A stretch of DNA of 64,000 bases from Proteobacteria bacterium ST_bin12 (GCA_002083635.1 MSXP01000006.1:1-64000), one strand, 5' to 3'. Counted from the stretch's first letter, positions 21,711-33,008 are shown. The notes: a model not told the origin generated them from the letters alone. A program made the numbers and translations.

Positions 21711-24296
21711 ATGATGAATATGTTCACATACGTCAATACAAATGTTGGGAGATTTTTGCTTGTTGCTTTAGCCTACTTTATCACGGCTAAACTCGGGCTA
21801 ATGGTGCCTTACAAAGAATCAATCGTTACCTTAATCTGGTTGCCATCGGGCATTGCTGTGGGCGCAATCATGCGCTGGGGCAAAATTAGTTTGCCCGCTA
21901 TTTTTATAGCTGCAGGCTTGGTTGAATATTCTGTTGGTTTACCTGTTTACACCTCAATCGGCATTGCCTGCGGTAATACACTTGCGCCTTTTATTTGCGC
22001 TTATTTGTTGCAAAAATTTCAATTTAATCATGCATTAATCAAACAACAAGATATTGGTTTAATGTTGGGTGCAGCAATAATTGGTATGCTGATTTCGGCA
22101 ACTGGCGGCACATTCATTTTATATTTAAGTGATTTATTGCCAGAGACACAACTCCCTAGAGTCTGGTTTGTCTGGTTGGTCGGCGATACAGTTGGTGTTT
22201 TGCTGGCATTGCCTTTAGTGCTCAATGTGCAGAAAAAATCACTACAAATCAGTGCGCGGCAAATTTACCAGTTAACCGCTTGGTTAGTTTTATTTGTGAT
22301 TAGCGAGCTGATTATTTCTGCTTTAGTACCAAGCTTAAATAAACAATTCATGTTATCCATATTCCTCATTTTGCCTGCATTGGTTTGGGCTTCGATGAAC
22401 TTTGGCATTGTTGGCGGATCGTTGGTGGTGATTGTGCTATCGGTGATTGGTGTGCTGATTGCATCCAACGGTTATGGGTCTTTTTACAGCATTAGCGCCA
22501 CTGACGGCATCTTTTCGCTATGGATGTTTATGGTGACTTTGGTTGTGATTATGTTATTAATTTCAGTATTGCAATCTGAGCGCAATTTGGCAGAAACTGC
22601 CTTACGCCACAACGGCAAACAGCTTCGCGCAGTGATTGATGGCGCTTTAGACGGCATTGTGACGATTGACCAAACAGGCGCTTTGGTTGAATTTAACCCA
22701 GCTGCTGAACGTATTTTTGGTTACAAAAAAGCAGAAGTGATGGGCAAATCACTGGCAGAAGTGATGATTCCACCGAATTTACGTAACGCTCACGATAAAA
22801 AGCACCGCGAATTTGTGTTAACAGGCAAGAAGAATATATTTGATAGGCGTTTAGAATTAACTGCAATGCGTTCAGATGGGTCAGAATTTCCAGTGGAATT
22901 AACGCTTACATCGTTAAATGAAGATAGAACTTCACTAATCACCGGCTTTATTCGTGATATATCAGCGCAAAAGAAAGCGCAGCAAGAAATTGAAAACTTT
23001 GCCTATTACGACACACTAACAAGATTACCCAATCGCCGATTATTAATCGACCGTTTTCAACGTGCTGCTGTTGCGTGCAAGCGCACCAAAACGCACTGCG
23101 CGTTAATATTTGCTGATTTAGATCACTTTAAATTGCTTAATGACACTAAAGGTCACGACTCAGGCGATCGTCTATTAATAGAAGTGGCGAATAGAATTCA
23201 GGATACCATTCGCGCAGGCGATACGGTTGCGCGGCTCAGTGGTGACGAGTTTGTGATTATCATTGAAAACTTAGATAGCTTGCCAAATATTGCTTATAGC
23301 CAAGCCAGCGAAGTCGCTCAAAAGCTATTGATGGAGCTAAATAAAAGCTATCAGCTAGAATTGTTTGAATTTAATACAACGGCTAGCTTAGGATTAACAC
23401 TATTTAACGATGATAAATTGAGTTTTGAAGACCATTTAAGACATGCCGATACAGCGATGTATCAATCCAAAGCAGCAGGTCGCAACACATTCCGTTTTTA
23501 TGATGAGTTAACACAGGGAAATGTAGAGCGTGGTTTTACACTAGAGTCTGCTCTACACAGTGCACTAAAAAATGAAGAGTTTTACCTGCATTTTCAAAGC
23601 ATTGTGAATGAGCAGCAAGAAGTTGTCGCTGCAGAGGCATTGCTAAGATGGTCGCACAGTACGCTAGGCCTAGTTAGTCCTGCTGAATTTATTCCCATTG
23701 CCGAAAAAAGTAATCAAATTATCAAAATCGGCCATTGGGTGTTAGTGCAAGCGTGTCATCAATTAAAAGCTTTGGAGTCTTCACCAAAACTCAGTAAAAT
23801 TATACTTTCCGTTAACATCAGTGCTAAGCAGTTTTTATATATTCATTTTGTACACGATTTGCGCGATTTAATTATAAAAACGGGTATCAATCCAGATCTT
23901 TTAAAATTAGAACTCACTGAAACTGCTGTGATTGATAACATTGATGATGTGATTGAAAAAATGAAAGTACTAAGAGGACTAGGCGTTAGAATTGCGCTGG
24001 ATGATTTTGGCATGGGGCAATCCTCACTAATCTACCTAAAAAAACTGCCCCTAACGCAAATTAAAATTGATCGTTCGTTTGTAAACGATATGCTGACTGA
24101 TTCTAGCGATGCCGCGATTATTCAGATGATTTTAGCCATTGGTACAACCATTCATTGCCATATTGTTGCAGAGGGCGTTGAGAAATTAGAACAATTTGAA
24201 TTATTAAAGAAATTTGGGTGTCGTTATTTTCAAGGATTTTATTTTAGTAAGCCAGTATCATCTTTTCATTTTGAAAAACTGGTCGAATCACAATAA
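21711..24296 (+). CDS. MASE1-PAS-GGDEF-EAL cyclic di-GMP protein
   Basis: An 861-residue membrane sensor. A MASE1-type domain with about eight membrane segments fills residues 1-290 (it begins with the KLGLMVPYKESIVTLIWLPSG signature). A PAS domain (about 300-420) follows, then a GGDEF domain with site RLSGDEF near 508-512, and an EAL domain (AEALLRWS near 640, ELTETAVI, DDFGMGQSSL, EGVEKLEQ). SGDEF replaces GGDEF, a variant that is sometimes active; the EAL residues look complete, so phosphodiesterase activity is likely and cyclase activity possible. It lies between trpE and trpG on the same strand, 40 and 57 bases away, which is unusual. Confidence 0.92.
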   Translation: MMNMFTYVNTNVGRFLLVALAYFITAKLGLMVPYKESIVTLIWLPSGIAVGAIMRWGKISLPAIFIAAGLVEYSVGLPVYTSIGIACGNTLAPFICAYLLQKFQFNHALIKQQDIGLMLGAAIIGMLISATGGTFILYLSDLLPETQLPRVWFVWLVGDTVGVLLALPLVLNVQKKSLQISARQIYQLTAWLVLFVISELIISALVPSLNKQFMLSIFLILPALVWASMNFGIVGGSLVVIVLSVIGVLIASNGYGSFYSISATDGIFSLWMFMVTLVVIMLLISVLQSERNLAETALRHNGKQLRAVIDGALDGIVTIDQTGALVEFNPAAERIFGYKKAEVMGKSLAEVMIPPNLRNAHDKKHREFVLTGKKNIFDRRLELTAMRSDGSEFPVELTLTSLNEDRTSLITGFIRDISAQKKAQQEIENFAYYDTLTRLPNRRLLIDRFQRAAVACKRTKTHCALIFADLDHFKLLNDTKGHDSGDRLLIEVANRIQDTIRAGDTVARLSGDEFVIIIENLDSLPNIAYSQASEVAQKLLMELNKSYQLELFEFNTTASLGLTLFNDDKLSFEDHLRHADTAMYQSKAAGRNTFRFYDELTQGNVERGFTLESALHSALKNEEFYLHFQSIVNEQQEVVAAEALLRWSHSTLGLVSPAEFIPIAEKSNQIIKIGHWVLVQACHQLKALESSPKLSKIILSVNISAKQFLYIHFVHDLRDLIIKTGINPDLLKLELTETAVIDNIDDVIEKMKVLRGLGVRIALDDFGMGQSSLIYLKKLPLTQIKIDRSFVNDMLTDSSDAAIIQMILAIGTTIHCHIVAEGVEKLEQFELLKKFGCRYFQGFYFSKPVSSFHFEKLVESQ

Positions 24297-24353
24297 AAGA
24301 TTTACCTGACTACCAAAAGCCAACCCAATATTAAACAGAATGACTGAGCTGCC

Positions 24354-24920
24354 ATGTTACTGATGATTGATAATTACGATTCGTTCACCTACAACCTAGT
24401 GCAATATTTGGGCGAGTTGGGACAAGACGTGCAAGTGTATCGCAATGATGAAATTGATTTAGCCGCTGTTAAAAGCTTAAATCCGCGCCATATTGTGATT
24501 TCGCCAGGCCCTTGCACTCCAAACGAGGCGGGCATTAGTGTGCCGCTGATTCATGAGTTTGCTGGCAAGATTCCATTGCTCGGCGTTTGTTTGGGGCATC
24601 AAAGTATTGGCCAAGCTTTTGGTGGAAATATCATCAAAGCTAAAACCTTGATGCATGGTAAAACTTCACAGATTCACCATACTAATTCAGGTGTATTTAG
24701 CGATTTGCCAAACCCATTTACCGCTACACGCTACCATTCACTAGTGATTGAGCGCGCTACGGTTCCCGATTGTTTAGAGATTACGGCATGGACTGAAGAT
24801 GGTGAAATTATGGGTGTTAGACATAAAACGCTACCAATAGAAGGCGTACAATTTCATCCCGAATCGGTATTAACTGAGCATGGACATGCCTTACTGAACA
24901 ACTTTTTGAAGGCATATTAA
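24354..24920 (+). CDS. trpG: Anthranilate synthase component II (glutamine amidotransferase)
   Basis: Class I glutamine amidotransferase that releases ammonia for TrpE; homologues often also serve p-aminobenzoate synthase. In 188 residues: oxyanion region [11 protein letters not shown], catalytic Cys79 in [10 protein letters not shown], and the His-Glu pair in [14 protein letters not shown]. trpD starts 6 bases after its stop, so the two are translationally close. Confidence 0.96.
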   Translation: MLLMIDNYDSFTYNLVQYLGELGQDVQVYRNDEIDLAAVKSLNPRHIVISPGPCTPNEAGISVPLIHEFAGKIPLLGVCLGHQSIGQAFGGNIIKAKTLMHGKTSQIHHTNSGVFSDLPNPFTATRYHSLVIERATVPDCLEITAWTEDGEIMGVRHKTLPIEGVQFHPESVLTEHGHALLNNFLKAY

Positions 24921-24925
24921 GCGTA

Positions 24926-25954
24926 ATGTCGTTAATCAATTACAAAAAAGCATTAGAAGCGCTGATAGCAGGCCAAGATTTAAGCCATGCTGAGATGTTA
25001 AGTATTATGCAGCAAGTGATGCAGGGCGAACTCACGCCTGCACAAATTGCAGGCTTTTTAATCGCTTTACGTATCAAAGGCGAAACAGTGGATGAAATTA
25101 CCGCCGCTGCAACTGTGATGCGCGCGCTTTCCACCAAAGTCAATATTGAAGACACAACTCACTTAATCGACACTTGTGGCACAGGTGGCGATGGTATTCA
25201 AACGTTTAATGTATCCACCGTTTCAGCTTTTGTCGCCGCTGCCGCAGGCGCAAAAGTCGCCAAACATGGCGGCCGTTCAGTGTCATCCACTTGCGGCAGC
25301 GCTGATGTATTAGAAGCGCTGGGCGTAAACGTTAACTTAACGCCTGAGCAAGTCGCCAATTGCGTGAATACGATTGGCATTGGTTTTATGTTTGCGCCGA
25401 ATCATCATAGCGCCATGAAGCACTCCGCCCCTGTCAGGCGCGACTTGGGTGTGCGTACGCTGTTTAATTTGCTTGGCCCACTCACAAATCCTGCCAACGC
25501 CAAGCGCCAAGTAATGGGTGTTTTTAGGGAAGATTTAACATTAACTTTGGCAAAAGTGTTGCAAAATTTAGGTTCAGAGCATGTATTAGTTGTGCACGGC
25601 CAAGACGGCATGGACGAAATTTCATTCACCGGCGATACGGCGATAGCCGAACTTAAAGATGGCAAGATTAGCCAATATACAATTAACCCAGCCCAATTTG
25701 GATTCAATTGTCACGATTTAAGTATTATTCAAATACAAAATGCAGAGCAATCAAAAGCCATGATTTTAGACGTACTTAACGCTAAAAATGATGCGAAAAT
25801 TAGCGCAGCCAGAGAGATTGTTTTAATGAACGCAGGAGCTGCGATTTATGTGTCGGGTGTGGCAGAAAGCCTGCAAGCGGGTATTAATCTAGCCGCTTCT
25901 GTGATTGATAACGGGCAAGCGTTAGCTAAACTCACTGCGCTTAAAGCGGCTTAA
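24926..25954 (+). CDS. trpD: Anthranilate phosphoribosyltransferase
   Basis: Transfers phosphoribose from PRPP to anthranilate. The 342 residues include the PRPP-binding glycine motif CGTGGDG (84-90), NVST, KHGGRSVSS, and the HHSAMKHSAPVRRDLGVRTLFNLLGPLTNPA signature region. The gene follows trpG closely. Its stop codon is directly followed by the ATG of the DUF3465 lipoprotein gene. Confidence 0.97.
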   Translation: MSLINYKKALEALIAGQDLSHAEMLSIMQQVMQGELTPAQIAGFLIALRIKGETVDEITAAATVMRALSTKVNIEDTTHLIDTCGTGGDGIQTFNVSTVSAFVAAAAGAKVAKHGGRSVSSTCGSADVLEALGVNVNLTPEQVANCVNTIGIGFMFAPNHHSAMKHSAPVRRDLGVRTLFNLLGPLTNPANAKRQVMGVFREDLTLTLAKVLQNLGSEHVLVVHGQDGMDEISFTGDTAIAELKDGKISQYTINPAQFGFNCHDLSIIQIQNAEQSKAMILDVLNAKNDAKISAAREIVLMNAGAAIYVSGVAESLQAGINLAASVIDNGQALAKLTALKAA

Positions 25955-26494
25955 ATGCAATTAAATTCAATGTTTGTCACTTATTTTAAAACCCTGATAC
26001 TTGCATTGTTAGTTAGCGCTTGCTCACAAAGTGAGCCTTCTGCTGATTCAAATAGTGGCAAGCAATCGGCAACTGCGGTCAAATCGCAAACACAGCATTT
26101 GCAGTTAAAATCGCTGGGTTCAAATGTATTCACAGGTACATCAAATGATAGTGATGCGCCAAATTTGCGCAGTGCACAAACGCTATATTTAGCTAAGCTG
26201 AGCGATGTACAAGTAGAAGATAATGGTAAAGTGATTAAAATTTTGGCCAATGATAATGACGGATCGCGGCATCAAAAATTCATCGTCCAAATTGCTAGCG
26301 GACAAACGTTATTGTTTGCGCATAATATTGATTTAGCGCCGCGTATCGATGATATTGCAGTGGGCGATACCATCAGCTTTCGCGGTGAATACGAATACAA
26401 CCCCAAAGGCGGCATCGTGCATTGGACGCACCACGATCCACAAGGCAGCAATTTTGGTGGCTGGATTAAACACAATGGCAATATTTATCAATAA
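25955..26494 (+). CDS. DUF3465 lipoprotein
   Basis: A 179-residue predicted lipoprotein with lipobox LVSAC (cysteine near residue 22), then a Ser-rich linker and a compact C-terminal domain (about 85-179) with the DUF3465 hallmarks: HQKFIVQIASGQTLLFAHNIDLAPR, VGDTISFRGEYEYNPKGG, HWTHHDPQG and a GWIKHNG end. The fold is thought to be OB-like; the function is unknown. The ATG abuts the trpD stop with no gap, so it depends on trp transcription and probably on translational coupling. trpC starts 69 bases later. Confidence 0.85.
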   Translation: MQLNSMFVTYFKTLILALLVSACSQSEPSADSNSGKQSATAVKSQTQHLQLKSLGSNVFTGTSNDSDAPNLRSAQTLYLAKLSDVQVEDNGKVIKILANDNDGSRHQKFIVQIASGQTLLFAHNIDLAPRIDDIAVGDTISFRGEYEYNPKGGIVHWTHHDPQGSNFGGWIKHNGNIYQ

Positions 26495-26562
26495 TTTAAA
26501 TCACGATAATTTGCATCAAATTAGGTGTTAAGTACCATTTTTAAGGTCAGACAAACCCAGAT

Positions 26563-27351
26563 ATGAGCGATATTTTAAATAAAATTTTAGCCACTAAATT
26601 AGTGGAAGTTTCTGCCGCAAAAACAGCAATTAGCGCTGAAGCAATACAAGAACTCGCTCGCGCCCAAGCAAAACCGCGTGATTTCATAGGTGCTATCCGC
26701 GCAAAAATCGCGGCCGGCGATGCGGCTGTCATTGCCGAGATCAAAAAAGCCAGCCCATCCAAAGGCGTGATTCGTGCTGATTTTAACCCAGCAGAAATCG
26801 CTAAAAGCTATGAAAATGGTGGCGCAGCTTGTTTGTCAGTACTCACTGATGTTGAATATTTTCAAGGTAATAGCGATTATTTAAAACAAGCGCGCGCCGC
26901 TTGCAACTTACCTGTGCTTCGCAAAGACTTTATGATTGACACCTATCAGGTGTACGAAGCGCGCGCGATGGGTGCAGATTGCATTTTGCTAATTGTAGCC
27001 GCGCTCGAATTAAGCCAGATGCGTGAACTAGAAAAAGTGGCGCATGATTTGGGCATGGCGGTGTTGGCTGAAGTGCATGATGGTGACGAACTTGAATTGG
27101 CATTGCAATTGGAAACACCGCTGGTAGGCATTAACAATCGTAATTTACGCACTTTTGATGTCACCTTACAAACTACATTGGGCTTGCTAGATAGGTTGCC
27201 TGACGACCGTATTATTGTGACTGAATCGGGCATTTTTACCGCTGAAGATGTCAAATTGATGCGCGGTAACCATGTGCATACATTTTTGGTGGGTGAGGCG
27301 TTTATGCGACAAGCTGAACCAGGTGAGGAATTGGCAACAGTTTTTGCCTAA
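26563..27351 (+). CDS. trpC: Indole-3-glycerol phosphate synthase
   Basis: Closes the indole ring from CdRP. The 262 residues carry the catalytic lysine in [69 protein letters not shown] and the phosphate site ESGI. It is a monofunctional enzyme with no fused TrpF. trpF, trpB and trpA are not in the window, so the trp genes are split. hemB follows 34 bases later. Confidence 0.97.
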   Translation: MSDILNKILATKLVEVSAAKTAISAEAIQELARAQAKPRDFIGAIRAKIAAGDAAVIAEIKKASPSKGVIRADFNPAEIAKSYENGGAACLSVLTDVEYFQGNSDYLKQARAACNLPVLRKDFMIDTYQVYEARAMGADCILLIVAALELSQMRELEKVAHDLGMAVLAEVHDGDELELALQLETPLVGINNRNLRTFDVTLQTTLGLLDRLPDDRIIVTESGIFTAEDVKLMRGNHVHTFLVGEAFMRQAEPGEELATVFA

Positions 27352-27370
27352 AAAAATTGGTTAAGTCTAG

Positions 27371-28375
<1,005 letters not shown>

Positions 28376-28440
28376 GCTAATTTGAGGGTTAAGTCGCTTT
28401 TGTCACTATAAATTTATACGTACTTAACACATAAAAAGCA

Positions 28441-29070
28441 TCAAAAAACTGAGATTAACGCTTTCAGTTCAGCGATATTCATGCGCTCGGCATTTGCACC
28501 ATCACTGCTCTTTTTGGTGGCAACACGTAAATCATCCACATCAAACACGCTCAGTTTCTGTACACCCAATTCAGTTTCTAAGGTAAACACAGGTACTGTT
28601 TTACGCACTTTATCTTTCTTATCTTTGCTGGGCTTATCTGATAAGCGATACGACTTTTCGCTGCTTTCAAATGGAATTTGCATATTCAGCAAAAACATTT
28701 CGACTTCTTTTGCGCTATCAGCAAATAGGTGAATATTGGTTTGTGCAAATTTTCCTGCCGTGCCATCCAACACACTACCTGTTAGGTGCGGATTAAAACG
28801 CTCAAATAATTGCATGGTGATGAGTGCTGCTTTGCGTAGCTTTTCTAGCTCTAGTGGCTGCTCATCGGCGTTGTAGATTTCGTGATACAGCCTGATTTCT
28901 TCTTCAATTTCGGCATTGGTGGGTAGTACGCTATTTTCGCTGATACACAATTGCTTACCTGCTTTTTTCTTAGCATAGGCAAAATCATTGATGCCGTCTT
29001 CTGCCATCATACGCGCGGCTTGCTGGGCAATCATCTGCCGAATATGATCTTGATTTTCGCGTGCCATCAC
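28441..29070 (-). CDS. Conserved hypothetical protein, possibly nucleotidyltransferase-like
   Basis: A 209-residue soluble protein with no signal peptide or membrane segment. The first half is helical and charged (QQAARMMAEDGINDFAYAKKKAG, then an acidic stretch). The middle LTGSVLDGTAGKFAQTNIHLFADSAKEVEMFLL looks like a small alpha/beta domain of the kind annotated as nucleotidyltransferase-like in other beta-proteobacteria. Lysine-rich segment KPSKDKKDKVRK lies near 150-160. It sits 8 bases downstream of mrcA on the same strand and so is probably co-transcribed with it. I cannot assign an activity. Confidence 0.6.
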   Translation of the reverse strand: MMARENQDHIRQMIAQQAARMMAEDGINDFAYAKKKAGKQLCISENSVLPTNAEIEEEIRLYHEIYNADEQPLELEKLRKAALITMQLFERFNPHLTGSVLDGTAGKFAQTNIHLFADSAKEVEMFLLNMQIPFESSEKSYRLSDKPSKDKKDKVRKTVPVFTLETELGVQKLSVFDVDDLRVATKKSSDGANAERMNIAELKALISVF

Positions 29071-29077
29071 TAATTAA

Positions 29078-31624
29078 TTAGTATCTGGATGGGCTTAACA
29101 TTTGAGCGGCCGCGTCTGACCCGCCAACTGTGCTGGCGGGTTTAGCAACTGGCTTGGGTTTGTTGGCTGCTTTTGTATCTTGCGCCGAATCGCGCATTGG
29201 TTTAATTGCTGGCTCGTTTTGCTTGTCTTGATTGTTAGGCAGTGGACCACTAGGTTCGGGCTGCCACTGCAATGGATTGATCATGTTTTCTGGGAAGCTT
29301 GATACATCTGGTTCTTCCATTGGTGGCAGAGCAATCTCTGCAGTGGGCGGCGGATTTTCATGATAAAAATATTCATTAATTCCATCTTCATCTTCACCGA
29401 CTAGCACACCCGTGCCTGGGTTAATTTTTACTGTCATGACACCATCTGGTATTTTGACTGGATTATCTGGCATACCCTTTAATGCGGTTGCCATATAGCT
29501 AATCCAAATAGGCAATGCAGCTTTACCGCCTGTTTCGTCACGCCCTAGAGAGCGTGGCTGGTCGAAACCAATCCATGCTACTGCCACTTGTCTTGGATTG
29601 TAGCCAGCAAACCATGCATCTACTTGATTATTCGTAGTGCCTGTTTTACCAGCCAAATCTTGACGTCCAAGTTGCCTTGCCTTGGTAGCAGTACCTCGTT
29701 GCACAACGTCATGCATCATAGAAGTCATCAGAAAAGCGTTGCGGCCATCAATGACTCTAGGCGCGTCTTGCCCAGCAACTGGGTAGCGTGTCTGCTCAAT
29801 GATATTGCCATTACTATCTGTAATTTTGCTGATTAAATGTGGCTTGACTCTGAAGCCACCATTGGCGAAAACTGCATAGCCATTCGCCATTCCCCAAGGC
29901 GTTGCAGCGCCCGCGCCTAATGCCATCGTGAGATAAGCGGGATGGTCTTTGCGTGAAAAACCAAATTTAGTAATGTAGTCTTGCGCGTAACGTGTACCAA
30001 TTTGTTCAATCACACGTATAGAAACCATGTTTTTTGATTTAGTCAATGCAGTGCGTAAGCGCATTGGCCCACTAAATTGCCCATCATAATTCTTAGGCTC
30101 CCATGCTTTATTTCCGCCTACCTCTTCTGCTGTCATTGCAAAAGGTTCATCTTCGATGATGCTAGCGGGCGTTAAGCCTTTTTCTAAAGCGGCAGAATAG
30201 ACAAAGGGCTTAAAACTAGAACCTGGTTGCCGCCATGCTTGCGTCACATGATTAAACTTATTTTTATTAAAATCAAAACCACCGACTAACGCAGTAATTG
30301 CGCCATTTGCTGGGTCAAGCGCAACCAATGCTGCCTCTACTTGTGGCAATTGAACAATATGCCAAGTACCTTGGCTTTTAATAATACGCACTACCGAACC
30401 CGCTTTAATTTTATGATTCTTAACCACTTTATCAGCCAAGTTTTTTTTCAGCACACTCAAACCAGCACCACTGATTTCTAACACTTCATTTTTCTTACTA
30501 AACACCTTAACCAACTTGGCAGAAACCTCCAAAACAACGGCTGGTACAAATCCGTTATACTCTTCAATATCTTCTAAAGCCGTTTGCAAGCCCTCTGCTA
30601 AATCAGCTGATTGCAACTTATTTAAATCAATTGTTTTTTCTGGTTTTTGATACCCTTGCCTACTTTGGTACTCTAAAATACCCTGCGTCACCGCGCTGTT
30701 AGCCGCTTCTTGGTTAGACTTTTTAATAGTAGTGTAAACTTTTAAACCGCTGCTGTAAATTTCGTCTTGATAGCGCTCATACAAACTTTGCCGCACTATT
30801 TCTGCCACATAATCTGCAGATAAATCACGCGCTTGTTTTGATGTTTTAAATGTTAATTTTTGCTGCATGGCAGCATTAAATTCGGCTTCATCAATAAATC
30901 CGTAACGCCGCATATCACGCAGCACTTCATGCTGCCTGCTTGTCGCGCGCTTGAGATGAGTAAATGGATTGTACCCAGATGGTGCTTTTGCTAAGCCAGC
31001 AAGCAATGCCGATTCGGCTAACGTTAGCTTGGACAATGATTTTCCATAATACACCTGGGAAGCGGCGGCAAAGCCGTAAGAGCGCTGACCCAAATAAATT
31101 TGATTTAAATAAAGCTCTAAAATTTGATCTTTAGATAATGTTTTTTCAATCTTTAGCGCTAACAACGCTTCTTTCACTTTAGTCACCATGTTGCGTTTAT
31201 TGCCTGGTGTGGTAAAAAAGTTTTTGGCCACTTGCATGGTAATAGTACTAGCACCCTCATGACTTTTGCCAGTGACGTTGTTTTTAATGGCCCGCAATAT
31301 GCCTTTAGTATCCACCCCGCCATGCTGATAAAAACGGCGGTCTTCAATTGCTAATACCGCATCTTTTAAATTTTGTGGGACTTTATCAATACTGACAAAC
31401 GCGCGGCGCTCCTCACCAAACTCGCTGATTAAAAAACCATCCGCAGAATATACGCGCAAAGGCAGTTTAGGCTTGTAATTAGTGAGTGCATCTAAAGATG
31501 GCAATGTTGGATAAATTAACGTAACCGCAAGCGCTGCCATAGCAGACACTGTTAATCCGCCAACTAGAATAAACAAAATTAAAAAGTGCCACCATTTTTT
31601 TGGGACCATATGCTTTAAAACCAT
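29078..31624 (-). CDS. mrcA: Penicillin-binding protein 1A (bifunctional)
   Basis: Inner-membrane peptidoglycan glycosyltransferase and DD-transpeptidase. In 848 residues: an N-terminal anchor (about 12-38), GT51 domain with catalytic E94 (AIEDRRFYQHGG) and GASTITMQVAKNFF, an OB-like insert, and the transpeptidase with nucleophile serine in PGSSFKPF (about 467), the SKN motif (TKSKNMVS) and KTGTTN (about 656). The tail after about residue 770 is Pro/Glu/Lys-rich. It is divergent from pilM, the arrangement seen in many beta- and gamma-proteobacteria. Confidence 0.96.
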   Translation of the reverse strand: MVLKHMVPKKWWHFLILFILVGGLTVSAMAALAVTLIYPTLPSLDALTNYKPKLPLRVYSADGFLISEFGEERRAFVSIDKVPQNLKDAVLAIEDRRFYQHGGVDTKGILRAIKNNVTGKSHEGASTITMQVAKNFFTTPGNKRNMVTKVKEALLALKIEKTLSKDQILELYLNQIYLGQRSYGFAAASQVYYGKSLSKLTLAESALLAGLAKAPSGYNPFTHLKRATSRQHEVLRDMRRYGFIDEAEFNAAMQQKLTFKTSKQARDLSADYVAEIVRQSLYERYQDEIYSSGLKVYTTIKKSNQEAANSAVTQGILEYQSRQGYQKPEKTIDLNKLQSADLAEGLQTALEDIEEYNGFVPAVVLEVSAKLVKVFSKKNEVLEISGAGLSVLKKNLADKVVKNHKIKAGSVVRIIKSQGTWHIVQLPQVEAALVALDPANGAITALVGGFDFNKNKFNHVTQAWRQPGSSFKPFVYSAALEKGLTPASIIEDEPFAMTAEEVGGNKAWEPKNYDGQFSGPMRLRTALTKSKNMVSIRVIEQIGTRYAQDYITKFGFSRKDHPAYLTMALGAGAATPWGMANGYAVFANGGFRVKPHLISKITDSNGNIIEQTRYPVAGQDAPRVIDGRNAFLMTSMMHDVVQRGTATKARQLGRQDLAGKTGTTNNQVDAWFAGYNPRQVAVAWIGFDQPRSLGRDETGGKAALPIWISYMATALKGMPDNPVKIPDGVMTVKINPGTGVLVGEDEDGINEYFYHENPPPTAEIALPPMEEPDVSSFPENMINPLQWQPEPSGPLPNNQDKQNEPAIKPMRDSAQDTKAANKPKPVAKPASTVGGSDAAAQMLSPSRY

Positions 31625-31937
31625 CGATATTTTTTAACGAAAAGAATCATGACTATTTGAACTACAAACAATAGTATATAAGTTAAACAAGTATTAACCA
31701 AAATTAGCGCCTATATTTTTACTTTACGTTCATTTTTACTTCACACTAATCCTTTATGCTTTTCGTCAATTTTCACGCATTAAGTCTTGTATTAAAAATG
31801 GCACAGCTGTTGTAATTGTGGTCTCAGTTTAAATATAAAATTAAAATTTGCTTTACAGGGCGTAAAGTTGTTGCTAGGATTTAATGTAAATTATCACTAT
31901 CGTGCGTAACCCATGAATATAGAAAGAGAATTTTAAT
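31625..31937. other. Divergent mrcA/pilM intergenic region
   Basis: 313 bases without a gene, AT-rich, holding promoters for both directions. The only clear structure is the inverted repeat CTTTAC-AGGGC-GTAAAG at 31851-31867, followed by TTGTTG and a weak -10-like TATCAC about 70-30 bases before pilM. I see no convincing sigma-54 or terminator signal. Confidence 0.5.
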
Positions 31938-33008
31938 TTGAAATTCGATTTTTTCAATGAAAGTACTCCTCCACTTATTGGTGTGGATATCAGCACTTCA
32001 GCTGTCAAAATGGTAGAACTCTCGTCTACGGGCAAGGGTTCTTATCGTCTTGAGGCTTACTCGATAGCCGCCATTCCAAAAGATGCAATTGTAGATGGCA
32101 ATATTTCTGGTTTAGAGCAAGTTTCAGACGCCGTAAAATTGGCGTGGAAACTGCTAGGTTCGCGCGAAAAGCGTACTGCATTAGCACTACCTTCTGCTGC
32201 AGTCATTACCAAAAAGGTGATGATGTCTGCTGAGCTACGCGAAGAAGACATGGAAGTGCAAGTCGAAGCCGAAGCAAATCAATATATTCCATTCCCACTA
32301 GAAGAAGTGAATATTGATTTTCAAGTCATTGGTCCTGCAGCTAACAGTCCCGATGAAGTAGAAGTGTTAATTGCTGCAGCAAGAAAAGAAAAAATTGAAG
32401 ACCGTGTAGCGGCGGCTGAAGATGCTGGCCTAAAAGTGATTGTGATGGATGTAGATACCTATGCCACAGAAGCAGCCTACAGCCTAGTAGCAAATCAAAT
32501 CCCTAACAAAGGTAAAGATCAAACAGTCATGATTATCGATATTGGTGCAGGAATTATGCATATCAATGTTTTACATGACAATAAATCAGTTTATGTGCGC
32601 GAACAAGCATTTGGCGGCACACAACTGACACAAGAAATTCAACGTCGCTTTGGCTTATCAGCAGAAGAGGCAGAAATTGCTAAACGCAAAGGTGGATTGC
32701 CCGAAAGCTACGAAAACGAAGTATTGCAACCTTTTATGCAGTCACTTTCTACTGAAGTAGCGCGCGCATTACAGTTTTTTACTAGCTCCACACAATATAA
32801 CCGTGTTGATCACTTGGTGTTAGCGGGTGGTTGCGCTGCAATTCCTGCAATTGACGTGCTTGTGCAAGACCGTACACAGGTAAACACCATCATTGCCAAT
32901 CCGTTCCAATCGATGTCACTAGCGACCAAAGTTAAGCAGCAGCAGGCTTCCATTGATGCGCCTGCACTATTAATTGCGTGCGGGCTAGCAATGCGGGGAG
33001 TAGATTAA
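31938..33008 (+). CDS. pilM: Type IV pilus assembly ATPase-like protein PilM
   Basis: Actin-like cytoplasmic protein that docks on the N-terminal tail of PilN in the alignment subcomplex. The 356 residues start at TTG 31938 (KFDFFNESTPPLIGVDISTSAVKMVELS, the usual start), preceded by an AGAAAGAGAA stretch. Phosphate-binding glycine motifs VDISTSAVK and IDIGAG and the adenosine motif LAGGCAAIP are visible. It begins the pilMNOPQ operon; pilN follows within 2 bases. Confidence 0.95.
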   Translation: MKFDFFNESTPPLIGVDISTSAVKMVELSSTGKGSYRLEAYSIAAIPKDAIVDGNISGLEQVSDAVKLAWKLLGSREKRTALALPSAAVITKKVMMSAELREEDMEVQVEAEANQYIPFPLEEVNIDFQVIGPAANSPDEVEVLIAAARKEKIEDRVAAAEDAGLKVIVMDVDTYATEAAYSLVANQIPNKGKDQTVMIIDIGAGIMHINVLHDNKSVYVREQAFGGTQLTQEIQRRFGLSAEEAEIAKRKGGLPESYENEVLQPFMQSLSTEVARALQFFTSSTQYNRVDHLVLAGGCAAIPAIDVLVQDRTQVNTIIANPFQSMSLATKVKQQQASIDAPALLIACGLAMRGVD

